From Sipunculus nudus (Eukaryota > Annelida > Sipuncula > Golfingiida > Sipunculidae), in the NCBI GenBank assembly GCA_026874595.1, contig CM049306.1, positions 62,440,019 to 62,504,018 on the forward strand: a DNA stretch of 64,000 nt, written 5' to 3'. The notes beneath the pieces are model-generated. The model saw nothing but the letters and a program-made list of their open reading frames with translations. It was not told where the DNA came from and ran no database searches. Position 1 is the first letter of the stretch. The number at the start of each line of letters is the position of its first letter. Below are positions 13,901-25,200 of the stretch, one piece after another. The translations under genes were made by a program, and so were the position numbers.

Positions 13901-16900
13901 TGATAAAGCTATCCTGATTGATGAAAAGTATTGCCACAAGCAAAAAAACGTAGTAATCATACTCCGCAGAACAGATTTTCTACAGATTTATGCATATATA
14001 TGCGTGTGCGTGAGGCCGTGGGCAGAAAGCGATCAGGTTTGAATGGCGAATCTTATTCCCCTCCTTAATTACGTTGATATGAGTTACACAAAAGCCATGC
14101 AATTACAACGAAATATGCTGTCTCCATGAATTTTTTTTGATAACCTGAAAATATCGCAGATGACTACAGATACCTCACCGCCAGACACATGGCATAGTGG
14201 CTCAAGCTTTCGCTCGACCGTTAACGAATGGTAGCTTATGTGATCAAGTTAACAGCGTTCTTGTATAGATTCAGGATTTCAACTTCCAGTTTGACTTTAA
14301 GTCGTTTGTAATACACCTCTTTAAAGAAAGTTGGGAAGAAACACGAACATCAAAATATTTTTGCTGAAATAATATTATTTTTTTCCAAACAATTTTTGAT
14401 TGTAATATTAGGAGAAACTTTCAGTTTCTCTTCTACTACAGTAGAAAAGAACTGTGAATATGATTAAGCAGTGTTTGCTCACAGATCCTAGGCACGTTTC
14501 CTTATACCTAATATTAATTCACTTGAGATCAGCTGGGACCTATGGAAAATAATATGGTACATTTTTTTTCGCATATAGGAATGGTATGACTATAAATTAT
14601 CATGGAGTCCACACAGTTACGGCAACATTTCCACTCTTCACGTTCCTGCAGACGAGATTTGGTTACCGGATATCGTCTTATATAACAGGTGAGGTTCTTA
14701 ATTAAATAAACAATCTTGAAATTATTGTCCCACTGAAAAGCTCACTGCAAAGCGTTTACAAATTATTACAGAAACGGCACCTAGAAGATATTTTAATATA
14801 TTTTTGGGTTCGTACTTACGGTTGTCAGTAAAGTGGCCGACACCAAATTTTTAACATGCTTTATGTTAAATACGAAACATGAATATTTTCGGCAAGTCTG
14901 TCGCTATGATTGGACCTCCATTATAACCATTTAAGATTAAATGCTATAGTGACCAGGTCTTAACCTGCCGAGGTATTAAGTCAGATGTGATGCCTTTATA
15001 TTTAAGTATGGTATTTACTCTAATCAGTAATAAATTAAATGTATCATGAAATTACATAGAAACGGTTTGCTAGCAAAAATAAAATCTTTTTTAAACGTTC
15101 GTTTTGTAAACGTTTTCTCTTCAGCGCAGATGGAAATTTTACTGTTCAGCACAAAACCAAAGCAACATTACATTCAAGTGGTCGGGTGAAATGGCGTCCA
15201 CCAGCCATATATCAAAGTCTGTGCCACATCAATGTTGAGTACTTTCCGTTTGACGTTCAGCGATGTCATCTGAAGCTGGGCTCGTGGACGTACGATGGCT
15301 TTAACGTAGACATACGACACAAGCGGATAGAGGAAGACGGTGACCATCTTAGGTGGGTGGAGAAGGGTATTGACCTTGCCGAGTATTACGGCAGTACGGA
15401 GTGGGATATTGTGGACGCACCTGCTAAAAAATACGTCTTCAAGTACCCGTGTTGCCGCGAACCTTATCCTGACATCAAGTTTTATCTAGAGATTCGGCGA
15501 AAACCTTTATTTTACACAGTTAACTTGATTTTACCATGCGTTGCAATTTGCTCAGTGACTGTTCTAGTGTTTTACATTCCTGCTAAAAGTTCTGAAAAAA
15601 TAACCATGGGCATCACAATATTAAACTCACTGACAATTTTCCTGTTACTAGTGTCCCAGATATGCCCACCTACATCAATTGCCACACCTCTTATAGGAAA
15701 ATATTTACTTTTTACCATGGTTTTGGTCACATGTTCTATTATAGTGACGGTTTTTGTCTTGAACATTCACTTCCGGTCACCGGCCACACATATCATGTCA
15801 CCGTGGGTACGGAGGCTATTTCTGCAGCTCCTTCCCAAGTTCCTCTTGATGCGGCCGCCGGAGCCTTATCATCAAGAAGGATGTTTAAAGACGATGCTGA
15901 CCAATAAAAGTGCCCAAAAGGAGAGCTTCAAAGAGGCGGACTGCTCAGACGACGACCAGGTCCATAGTCCTTCGCCAGACGGACCGCGCCGCAGAGCCAT
16001 GAGGGACAACACGCCGCTCCTCTCACAAACACATCCCACCGGTGCATGCCGGGATAGGCGAGTTCCCCCAGCGGCAGAACGCGCGATGATTGGAGTGACC
16101 TTCATCGCAGATCATTTGAGACAACAGGACGAGTTTAACAAGGTCAGTATGTACTGGACGTATGGATCTGTGAATTTAGTAGTTAATAAGGGATGTCTGA
16201 TAATTATGGTCTTTTGTGCTAGATTATTTTACACTGAAGAACATACTGATGGTCTTAACATAAATTTTAAAATTTGAACAAGCATTGATATCATATTAGA
16301 AGATTTAAAACTAGAATAGTTATTTTTGAAGATGTAGCTGCTTTAGTGATGAGTACAAGTAAGTCTCAGTTACCTGTTTCCAACAGACCTGCATGGTAAC
16401 GCTGAAAGAGGACAAGTGCCGTACCTACCTACTATTGACTATTATTTATTTTGATTGATACGAACCCCTCCTATAGATGCCTGAAATAAAATATGTCGGG
16501 ATTTTGTTTTTGCTGGAATAAAAAATTACCGGTGTTGAACTGCGTTTTGTGGAGGCGACATTATTAAACTAAGAGGCCTTTGATGACATTTGTAGAAACC
16601 GCTCTTTAATTTGTCAGATTAGATCTCATGACAATAAATTGGTTTGTCCTTCGTCAATGCGAGATGCTTACTCTGTCATAAAGCCGATCGATAACAAAAA
16701 CACAGAAATAGTTCAGCAGGAAAGGGTTAATGATGAACAACCATAAATTGTATTATAATAGTATCAACCTTTTATTTAAAGGGGATAAAATAATACTCTA
16801 TAAGTAATAGTGTTCTTCTGAGGTTAGTATGCATCACTTGGAGGTATAATATATGTCTGATCGCTTATATTTTAAAACTGCAGGCAAAGGGGGATTGGCA

Positions 16901-17072
16901 GTATATGGCCCGTGTTCTGGATCGCCTGTTTCTTTGGTTATTCAGCTGCGCGTGTCTCCTAGCAACGTTCGGGATATTTCTTCAGGCACCGACACTTCAG
17001 CACCATAGAACAGAACTGGGACCAACACGAAACTGTTCAAACGTGGGAGGAAGCATGCACTGGTGCTCATGA
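6141..17072 (+). CDS. Nicotinic acetylcholine receptor alpha-type subunit (5 coding exons)
   Basis: This gene encodes a pentameric ligand-gated cation channel subunit of the cell membrane. Coding exons are 6141-6359, 12485-12529, 14579-14688, 15125-16142 and 16884-17072, all with GT-AG borders and matching phase, giving 526 residues. Visible in order: signal peptide (about 1-24), sequons NST, NIS and NFT, loop D region (WYDYKLSW), loop A (WLPDIVLYN), Cys-loop C158-C172 with 13 residues between the cysteines, loop B (GSWTYDG), loop C with vicinal cysteines (YPCC, 232-235) and EPY, M1, M2 (from E282), M3, a roughly 110-residue cytoplasmic loop, and M4 (about 472-491). The YxCC pair marks an alpha-type subunit able to form the principal agonist face. 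The closest recalled pattern is the invertebrate alpha1-like / vertebrate alpha2-6 group. Odd: Asn at M2 9' and Gln at 20'. The family is certain; the exact orthologue is not. Confidence 0.96.
7121..7168. repeat. (TA)24 microsatellite
   Basis: Perfect TA dinucleotide run directly before the first SINE-like unit. Confidence 0.97.
7186..7840 (-). repeat. Three tandem tRNA-derived SINE-like units
   Basis: Three related units begin with GGGGAAAATCC at 7186, 7450 and 7727, so spacing is 264 and 277 bp. On the minus strand each has a pol III-like A box (TAGCGAAGCGG type) followed about 35 bp later by a B box (GGTTCGAATCC type; intact in the middle copy at about 7472-7482, degenerate in the others). 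That is the internal promoter of tRNA genes. A shared non-tRNA tail runs toward lower coordinates in the minus reading, including conserved stretches such as GTCACCCCGTAACA. No full cloverleaf or acceptor stem is seen, so these are not tRNA genes. The third unit breaks off at the following TA tract. Confidence 0.7.
7841..7929. repeat. Compound (TA)n(GA)n microsatellite
   Basis: TA run with one interruption from 7841 to 7900, switching to a GA run to about 7929. It cuts off the third SINE-like unit. Confidence 0.96.
8780..9000. repeat. Probable dispersed repeat
   Basis: The stretch has a run of CCGTCCGTCC-type pyrimidine repeats followed by text about a non-coding, GC-richer block (CGATAACTCG-like ATAACTCGAAACG). 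I know similar blocks as dispersed non-coding repeats in mollusc-type genomes, but there is only one copy here, so the call rests on resemblance. Confidence 0.3.
9030..9345. repeat. Degenerate minisatellite, about 47-56 bp period, six copies
   Basis: The core ACTGACACG recurs at 9032, 9088, 9144, 9195, 9251 and 9298, spacings 56, 56, 51, 56 and 47. The first two periods are nearly identical (CCTGTAAAGGAGGTTAGGCT shared); later copies decay. No coding frame runs through it. Confidence 0.88.
11171..11200. repeat. (TA)n(TG)n microsatellite
   Basis: Short TA run turning into a TG run. Confidence 0.9.
12485..12529 (+). CDS. nAChR coding exon 2 (45 bp)
   Basis: Acceptor TTTTGCAG, donor CAG|GTAATT, phase 0 both sides. 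It encodes [15 protein letters not shown], the most conserved short exon of the family; its 45-bp length equals that of vertebrate neuronal nAChR genes. Confidence 0.97.
12530..14578 (+). other. nAChR intron 2
   Basis: Flanked by GTAATT and a GCATATAG acceptor. No repeat family, RNA gene or extra exon recognised inside; sequence is AT-rich. Confidence 0.85.
14579..14688 (+). CDS. nAChR coding exon 3 (110 bp)
   Basis: Starts in phase 0 with EWYDYKLSW and ends after LYN plus two bases (AG|GTGAGG). It holds a loop D region, sequon NIS and loop A (WLPDIVLYN). The 110-bp length is the canonical one for this exon in the family. Confidence 0.97.
14689..15124 (+). other. nAChR intron 3
   Basis: 436-bp intron between GTGAGG and TCTCTTCAG. 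Nothing else recognised. Confidence 0.85.
15125..16142 (+). CDS. nAChR coding exon 4 (Cys-loop to M3-M4 loop)
   Basis: Large exon of 1018 bp: one base completes Ser125, then 339 codons. It holds sequon NFT, the Cys-loop (FPFDVQ between C158 and C172), loop B (GSWTYDG), loop C ([10 protein letters not shown]), M1, M2, M3 with the following HFRSP, and most of the cytoplasmic loop. The donor is AAG|GTCAGT at 16143. If unspliced, the frame stays open for 44 more codons to a stop at 16275-16277, giving a form without M4. In vertebrate CHRNA2-6 genes one large exon likewise covers this part. Confidence 0.96.
15582..15662 (+). other. nAChR M2 pore helix with Asn at 9'
   Basis: Reading from E282 as -1', the helix is [13 protein letters not shown] and onward. 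Position 9' (residue 292, AAC at 15624-15626) is Asn where nearly all nAChR subunits have Leu. The -1' Glu is kept. The outer 20' residue is Gln instead of the usual acidic or basic residue. Flanking residues are fully typical, so the alignment is not in doubt. Confidence 0.93.
16143..16883 (+). other. nAChR intron 4
   Basis: 741-bp intron from GTCAGT to AAACTGCAG; no other element seen. Confidence 0.85.
16884..17072 (+). CDS. nAChR coding exon 5 (M4 and C-terminus)
   Basis: Phase 0 after AAG. It encodes the end of the cytoplasmic loop ([18 protein letters not shown]), M4 and a rather long extracellular tail with a sequon (NCS), ending in TGA at 17070-17072. The [15 protein letters not shown] pattern is the family hallmark just before and inside M4. 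Confidence 0.95.
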   Translation, partial: AKGDWQYMARVLDRLFLWLFSCACLLATFGIFLQAPTLQHHRTELGPTRNCSNVGGSMHWCS

Positions 17073-17652
17073 AAAGTGGCCAGGTTTGTTAAAGCTCCGA
17101 TGAAATGCATCTCGGGAAATTATGGACGGAGAGGAATTGGAAAGCGTGTTTAACACGTGATTATGCCGTCGACACAAGGATTTTAGAGAAACAACGAGAG
17201 GGAGAAGTAAACGAGAAAAGATCAGAAAAGCTTCTTCATTTATTTTTTCTGCGACCCAGCCTGTAAAATGCAACCAAGATCATATCCGGGAAAAAATGCA
17301 CTGTTAATATATTATATGAACGCCGAAAGTTAGAGGATATATATTGGCTTCCTGAGAAGTATGTGCATTTACTGAAATAATATTATAATATAGTTATAAA
17401 AGCAAAAACGTGTAATTGAAATGGTTTACTTTAACCTTTTAGCAACACCGCCGGAGGCCTAACCTGTTAACATGATACTGAACTGTACCTTCCAAAGTCT
17501 CCTCAATTATCAAATACATGGCGTATTACATATAAGAAGCTGTGCGCATTTTGCACATTTTCACACAAAGCCGCATACCTTTTTACATATGAATGACGTG
17601 GAGCAATAGTTTAAGCATGAAGGAGAAACTTCAGGAGGAGTAAACTGTGTAC

Positions 17653-17658
17653 AATAAA
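17653..17658 (+). other. Candidate polyadenylation signal of the nAChR gene
   Basis: AATAAA hexamer about 580 bp after the stop codon, the first canonical one found downstream. Confidence 0.45.
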
Positions 17659-18116
17659 AATCTATCTATTGATTGTACATATTCGATCGAAAGCGATAAC
17701 ATGGTGAATAATTGTAAAAATCAACATTCGTTGACAGCTTTTGTAAACATTTTTACCTGTGCTATAGTTACATATTTTAGGTTATACGTTCGTTTGCAAG
17801 CAATCAATTAAAGCTGACTGTTATAAATAAAACGTCTTTTTGTTGTGAAAGAAAGGGGAAAGAATGGTTCTCTGGTGAACATAAATAACGATGATTTGAA
17901 AGGTTCCGCCATAATGACTGGAAGGTTACACACCTGCCGTAAAACTTAACCTCATGACGCTCAACTGATGCATTAACTCAAATTATATGGCACAGTCTCA
18001 AGGAACGGATTACACACTTCTGAAAATTACCAACATTTTCCATCTTCATAATATCTCTATTTCATTTATGCATCTCATTTTATTTCGATATACATGCACG
18101 AGCAAATATTAGCTCT

Positions 18117-18122
18117 TTTATT
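18117..18122 (-). other. Candidate polyadenylation signal of the phospholipase gene
   Basis: AATAAA on the minus strand about 146 bp after the stop codon; a second one is at 18079-18084. Confidence 0.45.
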
Positions 18123-18267
18123 GTTTCCTTAACATGAATAAATAATAACAATAGTTTATACGTTATTTCAAACAGGAATGTTGTAGACAGCCATGAAAAA
18201 TAAAACATCTTCCCCATGTAATGGTGATAAACATTAGACGTGAGTAACCAGTACTGGCAGCAGGTGT

Positions 18268-18333
18268 CTATCCCTCCCCGTCAAGATCTGTTAATCGCTC
18301 CCTCAGGAAGGCTAACGTCGCTTCTTGTGCGCT
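18268..18333 (-). CDS. Phospholipase coding exon 12 (C-terminus)
   Basis: Acceptor TTTATAG, phase 0; 21 codons (SAQEATLAFLRERLTDLDGE...) and TAG at 18270-18268. The AxxATLAFLRER pattern fits the terminal helix seen after the TTDF segment in this lipase group. Confidence 0.82.
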   Translation of the reverse strand, partial: SAQEATLAFLRERLTDLDGEG

Positions 18334-19141
18334 CTATAAACGTGAAAAATACACTGATTTATAGGTTTGTTAATGCATGTGTAAATAAGGATTTCGATCA
18401 TCATTTGACATACCAGTGCTGAATATATAATATAATTTAGTTAACTGTAAAATTGTATAATGTGAATAAGGTTAATCGCCTAGTTCGGATAACTGTGATT
18501 ATTGTTTTTTTTTTTCAAAATGTGAGCTCTCATGATGCAATGAATAAAAACTTACCTCAATCAAAAATTCTCTGTCGCCCTGTTCGAGTGCGAAGTCTGT
18601 TGTTCTGACGTAGTCAGTATGTATTCCTATTATTCTCTTTATGTCGGTTTCCTGGAATATGAAGACGGCTACATAACCAATAATCATATGGAGCTATCAG
18701 TAACAGCAAAATAAACAGATCAATAAAATCACTCAATGCCAAGTTCATTCTCATGAAAAATTACCTGACAAGTAGCATTTTTGCACTCAATGGGTATTTA
18801 CTAGATTTAGCGCCAGCCACTCATACATAGAATTCCTGATACCCCATCAATTGTAAAAAAGCATATATGCGATGGCCTATCAATATCCACAAACCTGGGG
18901 TTTGGGCGAAAATAAAATGTTTTATGATGGCACGTAATATTAATGGGTAGCGGGTAATACATCTTAATATTTCGCAAATATACGTAGATTGTATATTAAC
19001 AGCCAGAAAAAGTAAATAAATGGTAGTAAAATATGGAGGACCACATTGTACGGACTATAAAGCATTCCACCTTCGTGATGAGAAACCACTGTATACTGCC
19101 ACTGAATAAAATTTACACAACACAAAATTGTGTATGCGTGT

Positions 19142-19205
<64 letters not shown>

Positions 19206-22200
19206 GCCGGAGGGGGGGGATGAGTCAGTGGTAATTAGCATATATGGTGATGCTAAAATTTAAATGATAAAAATTTGGATTTAGATTTGATATTTTTTAG
19301 TTTTGTACTTTAGTTAATCCTCGGTGTCATGTTTGTTTGAAAATGTCCGTACATTTTTTTGGGGTACTAAAATTAAAAAAACATGACCAGCCAATTAGCA
19401 TAAAACACCAATATGTTCTTGGGTTTCAAGATTCTACTGTCCATGGTGACGAGTCTCGTTGCCAAGGGTAACTGACGTTGGTGATTGTTACCTTTATCAG
19501 AAGTCTGTCGATGGTGACCTTGACTGTGTTGTACAGGGCAGTCCCAAACGATAGAAAACTGGTGATGTCCTGTCTCCGTGGTAAACCTAGAAGGCGCTCC
19601 CGGAAGTTGATACAGCGCTCGTCCATCAGATGCATGACTTCATGATACGAGAGCTGAAAGGATTTGGGGAATTCACTTTGTGAATAACTTTGCATAGTAC
19701 TAAGAAATGTTGCTACTTTATAAGACGGACATGCATGCAGGTATATATCCAACACAGTATGTCCCACATATTTCCCTGAAATATATAGGTTAGTTTGATC
19801 TGAATAATATCATTTATACATAATTTTCCCATTTAATGAAAATCTGTGGTTGGCTTTATATTCGCGAGGCTGAAATTTCGCGATTTCTTCATTTTTAACA
19901 TTTCGCAGGGTTTTATTTTCGCGAATGCAAAACAACCTATAAAATCTAAGTACGGCAGTATTTGTTTTGATTTTAAATTTAGAATTAATCCAACAATACC
20001 AGGCTCGTTTCTGGTTCAGTCATTCAGTTTGACCGGTGTCACAATCGATATATCTCGTGTGATTACCGCGTGTTTTACAATGACTTAAGCTTATGTGCAT
20101 GGGCCAGTTTGGATACCATGCACAGATTAGGTTGTGAATATAGGTTGATTCCATAGGTATAAGAAGTAATCTGTTTGTGCAGATGAATCATTCCCTCTTG
20201 TTCATCTTAGTCAATGGGACATCTTATTCCCGTGGGATTCATATTCGCGATTATGTTACACGCGAAATTTAAACCATAGAGAATAAAAATACAACCACAG
20301 TATGTCACATTTAATTATCTGAAAATAAAAGCGGCACCAAAGACCAGTTGGATCATAAAACTGACATTTATTCTAATAAATCGGACAAGAAACATGGAGT
20401 CGAATATATAGCTCGGATATATTGCCACGGCAACCTTTTATCATTGAGACTTATACATTAAATGGTATTTTTATGGAGAAAAGGATATTTTAATGTCCGT
20501 CACCCCTCCTGTTAAATCTGGCCTTGATGTAAACCTTACTTTCCCGTCTGCACTCCGGTCCAGCATCTTGAACGTCACCTCCGGGCTCTTGTCACCACAC
20601 ACCATGTTCATCAGCTCCGCATTACCAACCTAAAACAAGGAAAGGCGACGGTCATCGTGGGGAATACTTACCCGCTATTACCACTATACCTACCATGGCC
20701 CGTGCAAGGGCTTGTCTAGCAGTCTTAACCGTTGATTGAGTCGAAACAATTTATAATATTCAGAAATAAAATATCATGCTTTTATTAAAATAACTGAATT
20801 GCCGAAATAGTTTTAACATTTGCACCAAGTTGTTGCAGAAACAGTGCCAAGGCAAAGTGTTTAATGGGAGGCAATTTCCAGAGGCAGAGTATTTTCGGGG
20901 GGGGGGGGGGGGGGGGGCGGGTATTATACAGCGAGGCCATCAATGTATTTTAGTGAATACCTTTTCTGTATCCATATGTTTAAGTCAATGTATTTCTATA
21001 CGTTTTTTTTCATGTTGCGATGCTGGCGCAAACACATTTCTTTCAAGTGCCTTAATAAAATATCTCATATCCTGGAGATGGCACTTGTGGTTAACGAATG
21101 CCAATGCTGACCCAAAGCCTAGCACACGTACAGATTTATTCAGAAAACATCGACACTTTTAAGCTAGAGTGTCACTAAAACAAAAAAAAAGGGGAGAAAC
21201 TACTGCTTTTGACACTGTATCATGTTCTAATAAGTCACAGAATGACACTAAATGCTGCAGGGCAACTTATATATTTGTAACCGACTGCCATATAAGAACA
21301 ACCAAGAATATTAAACATTCCCTGATATTGCCGACACAAGACCAGTCATTTTTGGTTGTCCAAATATTGTTTAGATCGATTCTTCAATCAGAGATGAAGT
21401 CAGACATGGGGTTGTGAAATCAAGAATCTAAGAAATAATACCCAACTTTTTCTAACGAGGCTACAAACTCCTCTTCCGTTACCATGCCGTCACGTGACTT
21501 GTTTTCTGCAGCCAGTGCTTTGGCAAACTCAAGTGCCAGCTCCCACCTCCGGTCCATGTGTTCGATCTGCTTGCTCAACGTCTCGGTTTCTGGGCCCCTT
21601 TCTCTGTCAGTAAACAGACGTTAAAACACATACATAAAACGTTATAAAAAAAGGCTTTACGGTATTGTTTATTTTCTTCGTCCATGCTACGCGGAAGGTT
21701 CCTAGGTTAGTTTTAAAGACTAAATGGAGGTTGAATTAAAAAGCAATAAAGACAAACTCTAAGACGAGAACAAATTTAAATTCCAAAAGCAAAGAAAGAG
21801 CTGAATTTTCGAATAAATAAAAGAATCTGATTAAATATTCCGAAATATTATTAAAAACGGAATGAGCTGATAACAATGTTAAATCAACGACATTTGATGG
21901 GAAAGATTTACCGAAACGGCTATTTATATAAATGTTAATTACATTGTACGTTGCCAACAGAATTCTGTATTTGCCGCATATGGAGCTGTTACCTTGCCAA
22001 TGAAGTGTCTGGTCTAGCTATAACTGTCCCTCTATAACGCTGCTTAAAATCGTGTCGCAAAATGTCACGGTCGTACGTGGAATACTAAAATAAATAAACA
22101 ATTGAGTTATTGTACACGATAAAATCACGAGACACCATGACGGGGAGTTTATACTGCCCGTAACGAGGACAGAATTAGGGTTCACGAACCCAGAGTAATG

Positions 22201-25200
22201 TTCTCACCGTGAAGTTGGTAAACACAACGACGCCTTAAATAAGGAAGAGGAGGTAACGGATGTCAGGATTATTGTGAATACGTCATAATTAGAAAAATCA
22301 AAAACTATGAATAGAAGAAAATTGTTTACAAATTTTTATTTTAATATTATATTTAAACCGGGCGTTGTTAAACTTATTATCGATCTATATTAATGATTAT
22401 ATCTTAAATTTATCTATTATAACAGCAAGTCTAGCTCTGCCTTGGACAACTAAGAAAGTATGCACTGCTAATTACGGCTGTGCAGTTTAGGTCGGGCATG
22501 CGAATATAAACGCCCATTTCCCAATATATCATTGGCATTGTGTTCTGTTACATTTCGCGCATTCATTTATGCATATCTATTGAGAGGAAAAAATTATAAT
22601 AGTACATACAATAGTACATCGGCCTTTCTTCGATGTTTAAGTTTGACATAAATTAAATGGAAAATCCTAGGAACACCATGTGAAAACGGGGTTTTCAATT
22701 AAGTCGCCAAACAACTGCTGTTCAGTTATTTTCAATGCAACAAAATGTTTGCATCTTTAGCTTATCCAAGCAGTACCAACAGGCACTCCGTCAGTTTGTG
22801 GCCTGAATCTAAAAAAATGCACCTTTTTTATATTACTACGATCTTATAATAAAAAACTTAGAATTGTATAATAAAATAGCTTGTCTACCTGAGGCGATCA
22901 GGTGAGACCCATTTTGAAGCAACAGAATAATTACTGGCTCACAATGAGATTATGAATAAACATGATAATACGAATGTCAAGGTAAGTAAATTGTCATTTT
23001 AATAGCCCCTTTGTTTCAGTGAAAGACAGTCTAGACCATCAGCACCCAGACCTCGTCCAAACTATATATAGAAACTTCCTTAGCAGACAAGACGTCAAAG
23101 TGGTTGACTTGTGATAGGAGAAGATATAAACAGGGCAACACAGGATACCTTCTTGTAGGGTCATAACTCCTATCCCCTTTGGCATGCCTCAGCCTCGTAT
23201 GGAAGCTTGCTCATATCTGAATCCATTAAGAGGTTTTATAGCGGGATTCTCTTTTTCTATTTTTTGTTTTTGTTTTGATCGTTGCATTGCCATCATCAGT
23301 TGCTGTATTCATCTGTAATTTACATAGCGGGGACCTCATATAGGTCAAGATATTAGTGATTTTATGAACACGCGTTTCTTATGTGTGCTTACATGATCGA
23401 AATTAATTCATGAGATGTGTAAATGCAAAACATGTATATTTTGATAAAAAGGGGTATACGTTGCAGGATGGTACATTATATTAGTATGCTTTCCATTATC
23501 AGCTACAGACATTGACCCATGAGCTAAAATGCATCATAAGTATGTACTATAAATTGCTCAAGTTATAAATCCATAGGATAAAAAAGTAGATAATGATCAG
23601 TTCAACGTAATCAGCTTTAAGACGCTTTGCACAATACCGCTCGCATATTTGAGGTTGGCATCATCAAACTTGGTAAATGGTATAGGCCCTAATGAACAGA
23701 ACTGATGGATGATGTGTAGTGTTCGTTGCACTATATAGCTAGCATACTCACCATAAAGCACAGCTTATCGATCACGTGGCTCTCTGCACTTACCACTAAC
23801 ATCCCTAGGGTCTTTTTATTATAGTCTTTGAAAGGCTCCTCGGCTCTGTCCAGATGTAATAAATACGAATCCTCCGGCTTCATAGACATATACCAACCTA
23901 GGGCAACAAAGGGCTGATGATATAAGCCTTGTCCTTAATTCATTCATAAAAATATGTATCCTTGTACTGTGTACCGTCTGTATCACCTACTGATGTCAGT
24001 TATTAAATCACATTTTTAAAAGTTATTTTAATCACTTGAAAAAAAACGTAAATCGGTCTGATTGACACAATAAAAACGGTTCTTTGTATTTTGAATGAGT
24101 GGTAACATACCTTACCATCAAACACGTGAATAGGAAAATTACTGAGCACTCCGCCGTCTATGTAATAATCTGGTAAACTGTCTTTGGTGTACTGAATTGG
24201 CTGGTACAGTCCTATAAGTAATAAAAGGTTTATCATGGTAATCTGTCTTGTTTTCTAATCATGCATATAATTTAAATTTGTTGATTTAGTTTAAAAAAAC
24301 GGGTCCCAAGACATTTTCAATAATAAAAGAGAAAATTTGCCAAAAAAAATTTCATGTGCAACCGGATTCGTGCTTGTTTAAGGGGCACTCACTGGTGAAC
24401 AAATTTGGAACATGCCTTAAAAAAATTCGGAATGGGGTGATTGAAAATATTCGCTATCAGTAGTGAAGCAATTTTTGCAGTTTGATACGCCTGATAAGAG
24501 CGGAATATAGGTTTTGATTCAAGGACAGGTACCATCAATCATGGACGCCAGCTGCTAAACCTTTGTGATATATCTTGTCCAACTCCGGAAACAATGTTAA
24601 TGCTGGGCATTAGGAAGACAGATAACGTTGTGCCTGGGGGTTTTCGTCCGGCCGCCCCACACAGCCAGGGTTTGTTTCAATGCATAATTTGGCCAACGGC
24701 CTGTCTTGTCAAACACTATATGTGTAGCATACATGACAAAGTGTGCCTATGTGGTGAAATTCTTTTTAACACAAAGAAAATGCCTTTGATACAAGTGCAG
24801 TATTTATAGGAACGACTCCTATGTGTGAATTTTTTTTTCATTCCTAATCCAGAACACGTCGGCTGTCGACAGATATGCATTCACCTAGGATTTTTGGGCC
24901 ACAAATCCGACAGTGCCTTCACTACAATTAGTGATTGAATCCGTAAAACAGAACAAAGAACCACGACGAGATAAATGTTGATAGACAATACAGTAAGACC
25001 TACATCTTAATTCCTTAAGGCATGTTTCTCTACACTCGATGAAGACTATGGTCAATTATTTGTATTAATTTGGAGCGGGCTTAATATAGCTGAGACCTGA
25101 AATGATGCAACCGGAACTCGTACAACACTCATGGGCCATGTTTGTTTAGAGAATGTGTGTGCGAGGAAGGGGGGGGGGGGCTAGTTCGGGTAAAATATAT

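Larger units (their letters stand above)
17073..18267. other. Convergent intergenic region / 3' UTRs
   Basis: About 1.2 kb between the two stop codons, which face each other. It should hold both 3' UTRs. A plus-strand AATAAA is at 17653-17658; minus-strand AATAAA motifs (TTTATT on plus) are at 18117-18122 and 18079-18084. No gene is seen. Confidence 0.7.

Noticed and set aside
15572-16105. Minus-strand and +2 frames over nAChR exon 4
   Set aside because: Shadows of the receptor coding sequence, which has full family motifs in its own frame.
16143-16277. Extension of nAChR exon 4 as the normal C-terminus
   Set aside because: A good donor lies at 16143 and the M4 exon follows in phase; the extension lacks M4. 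Kept only as a possible retained-intron form.
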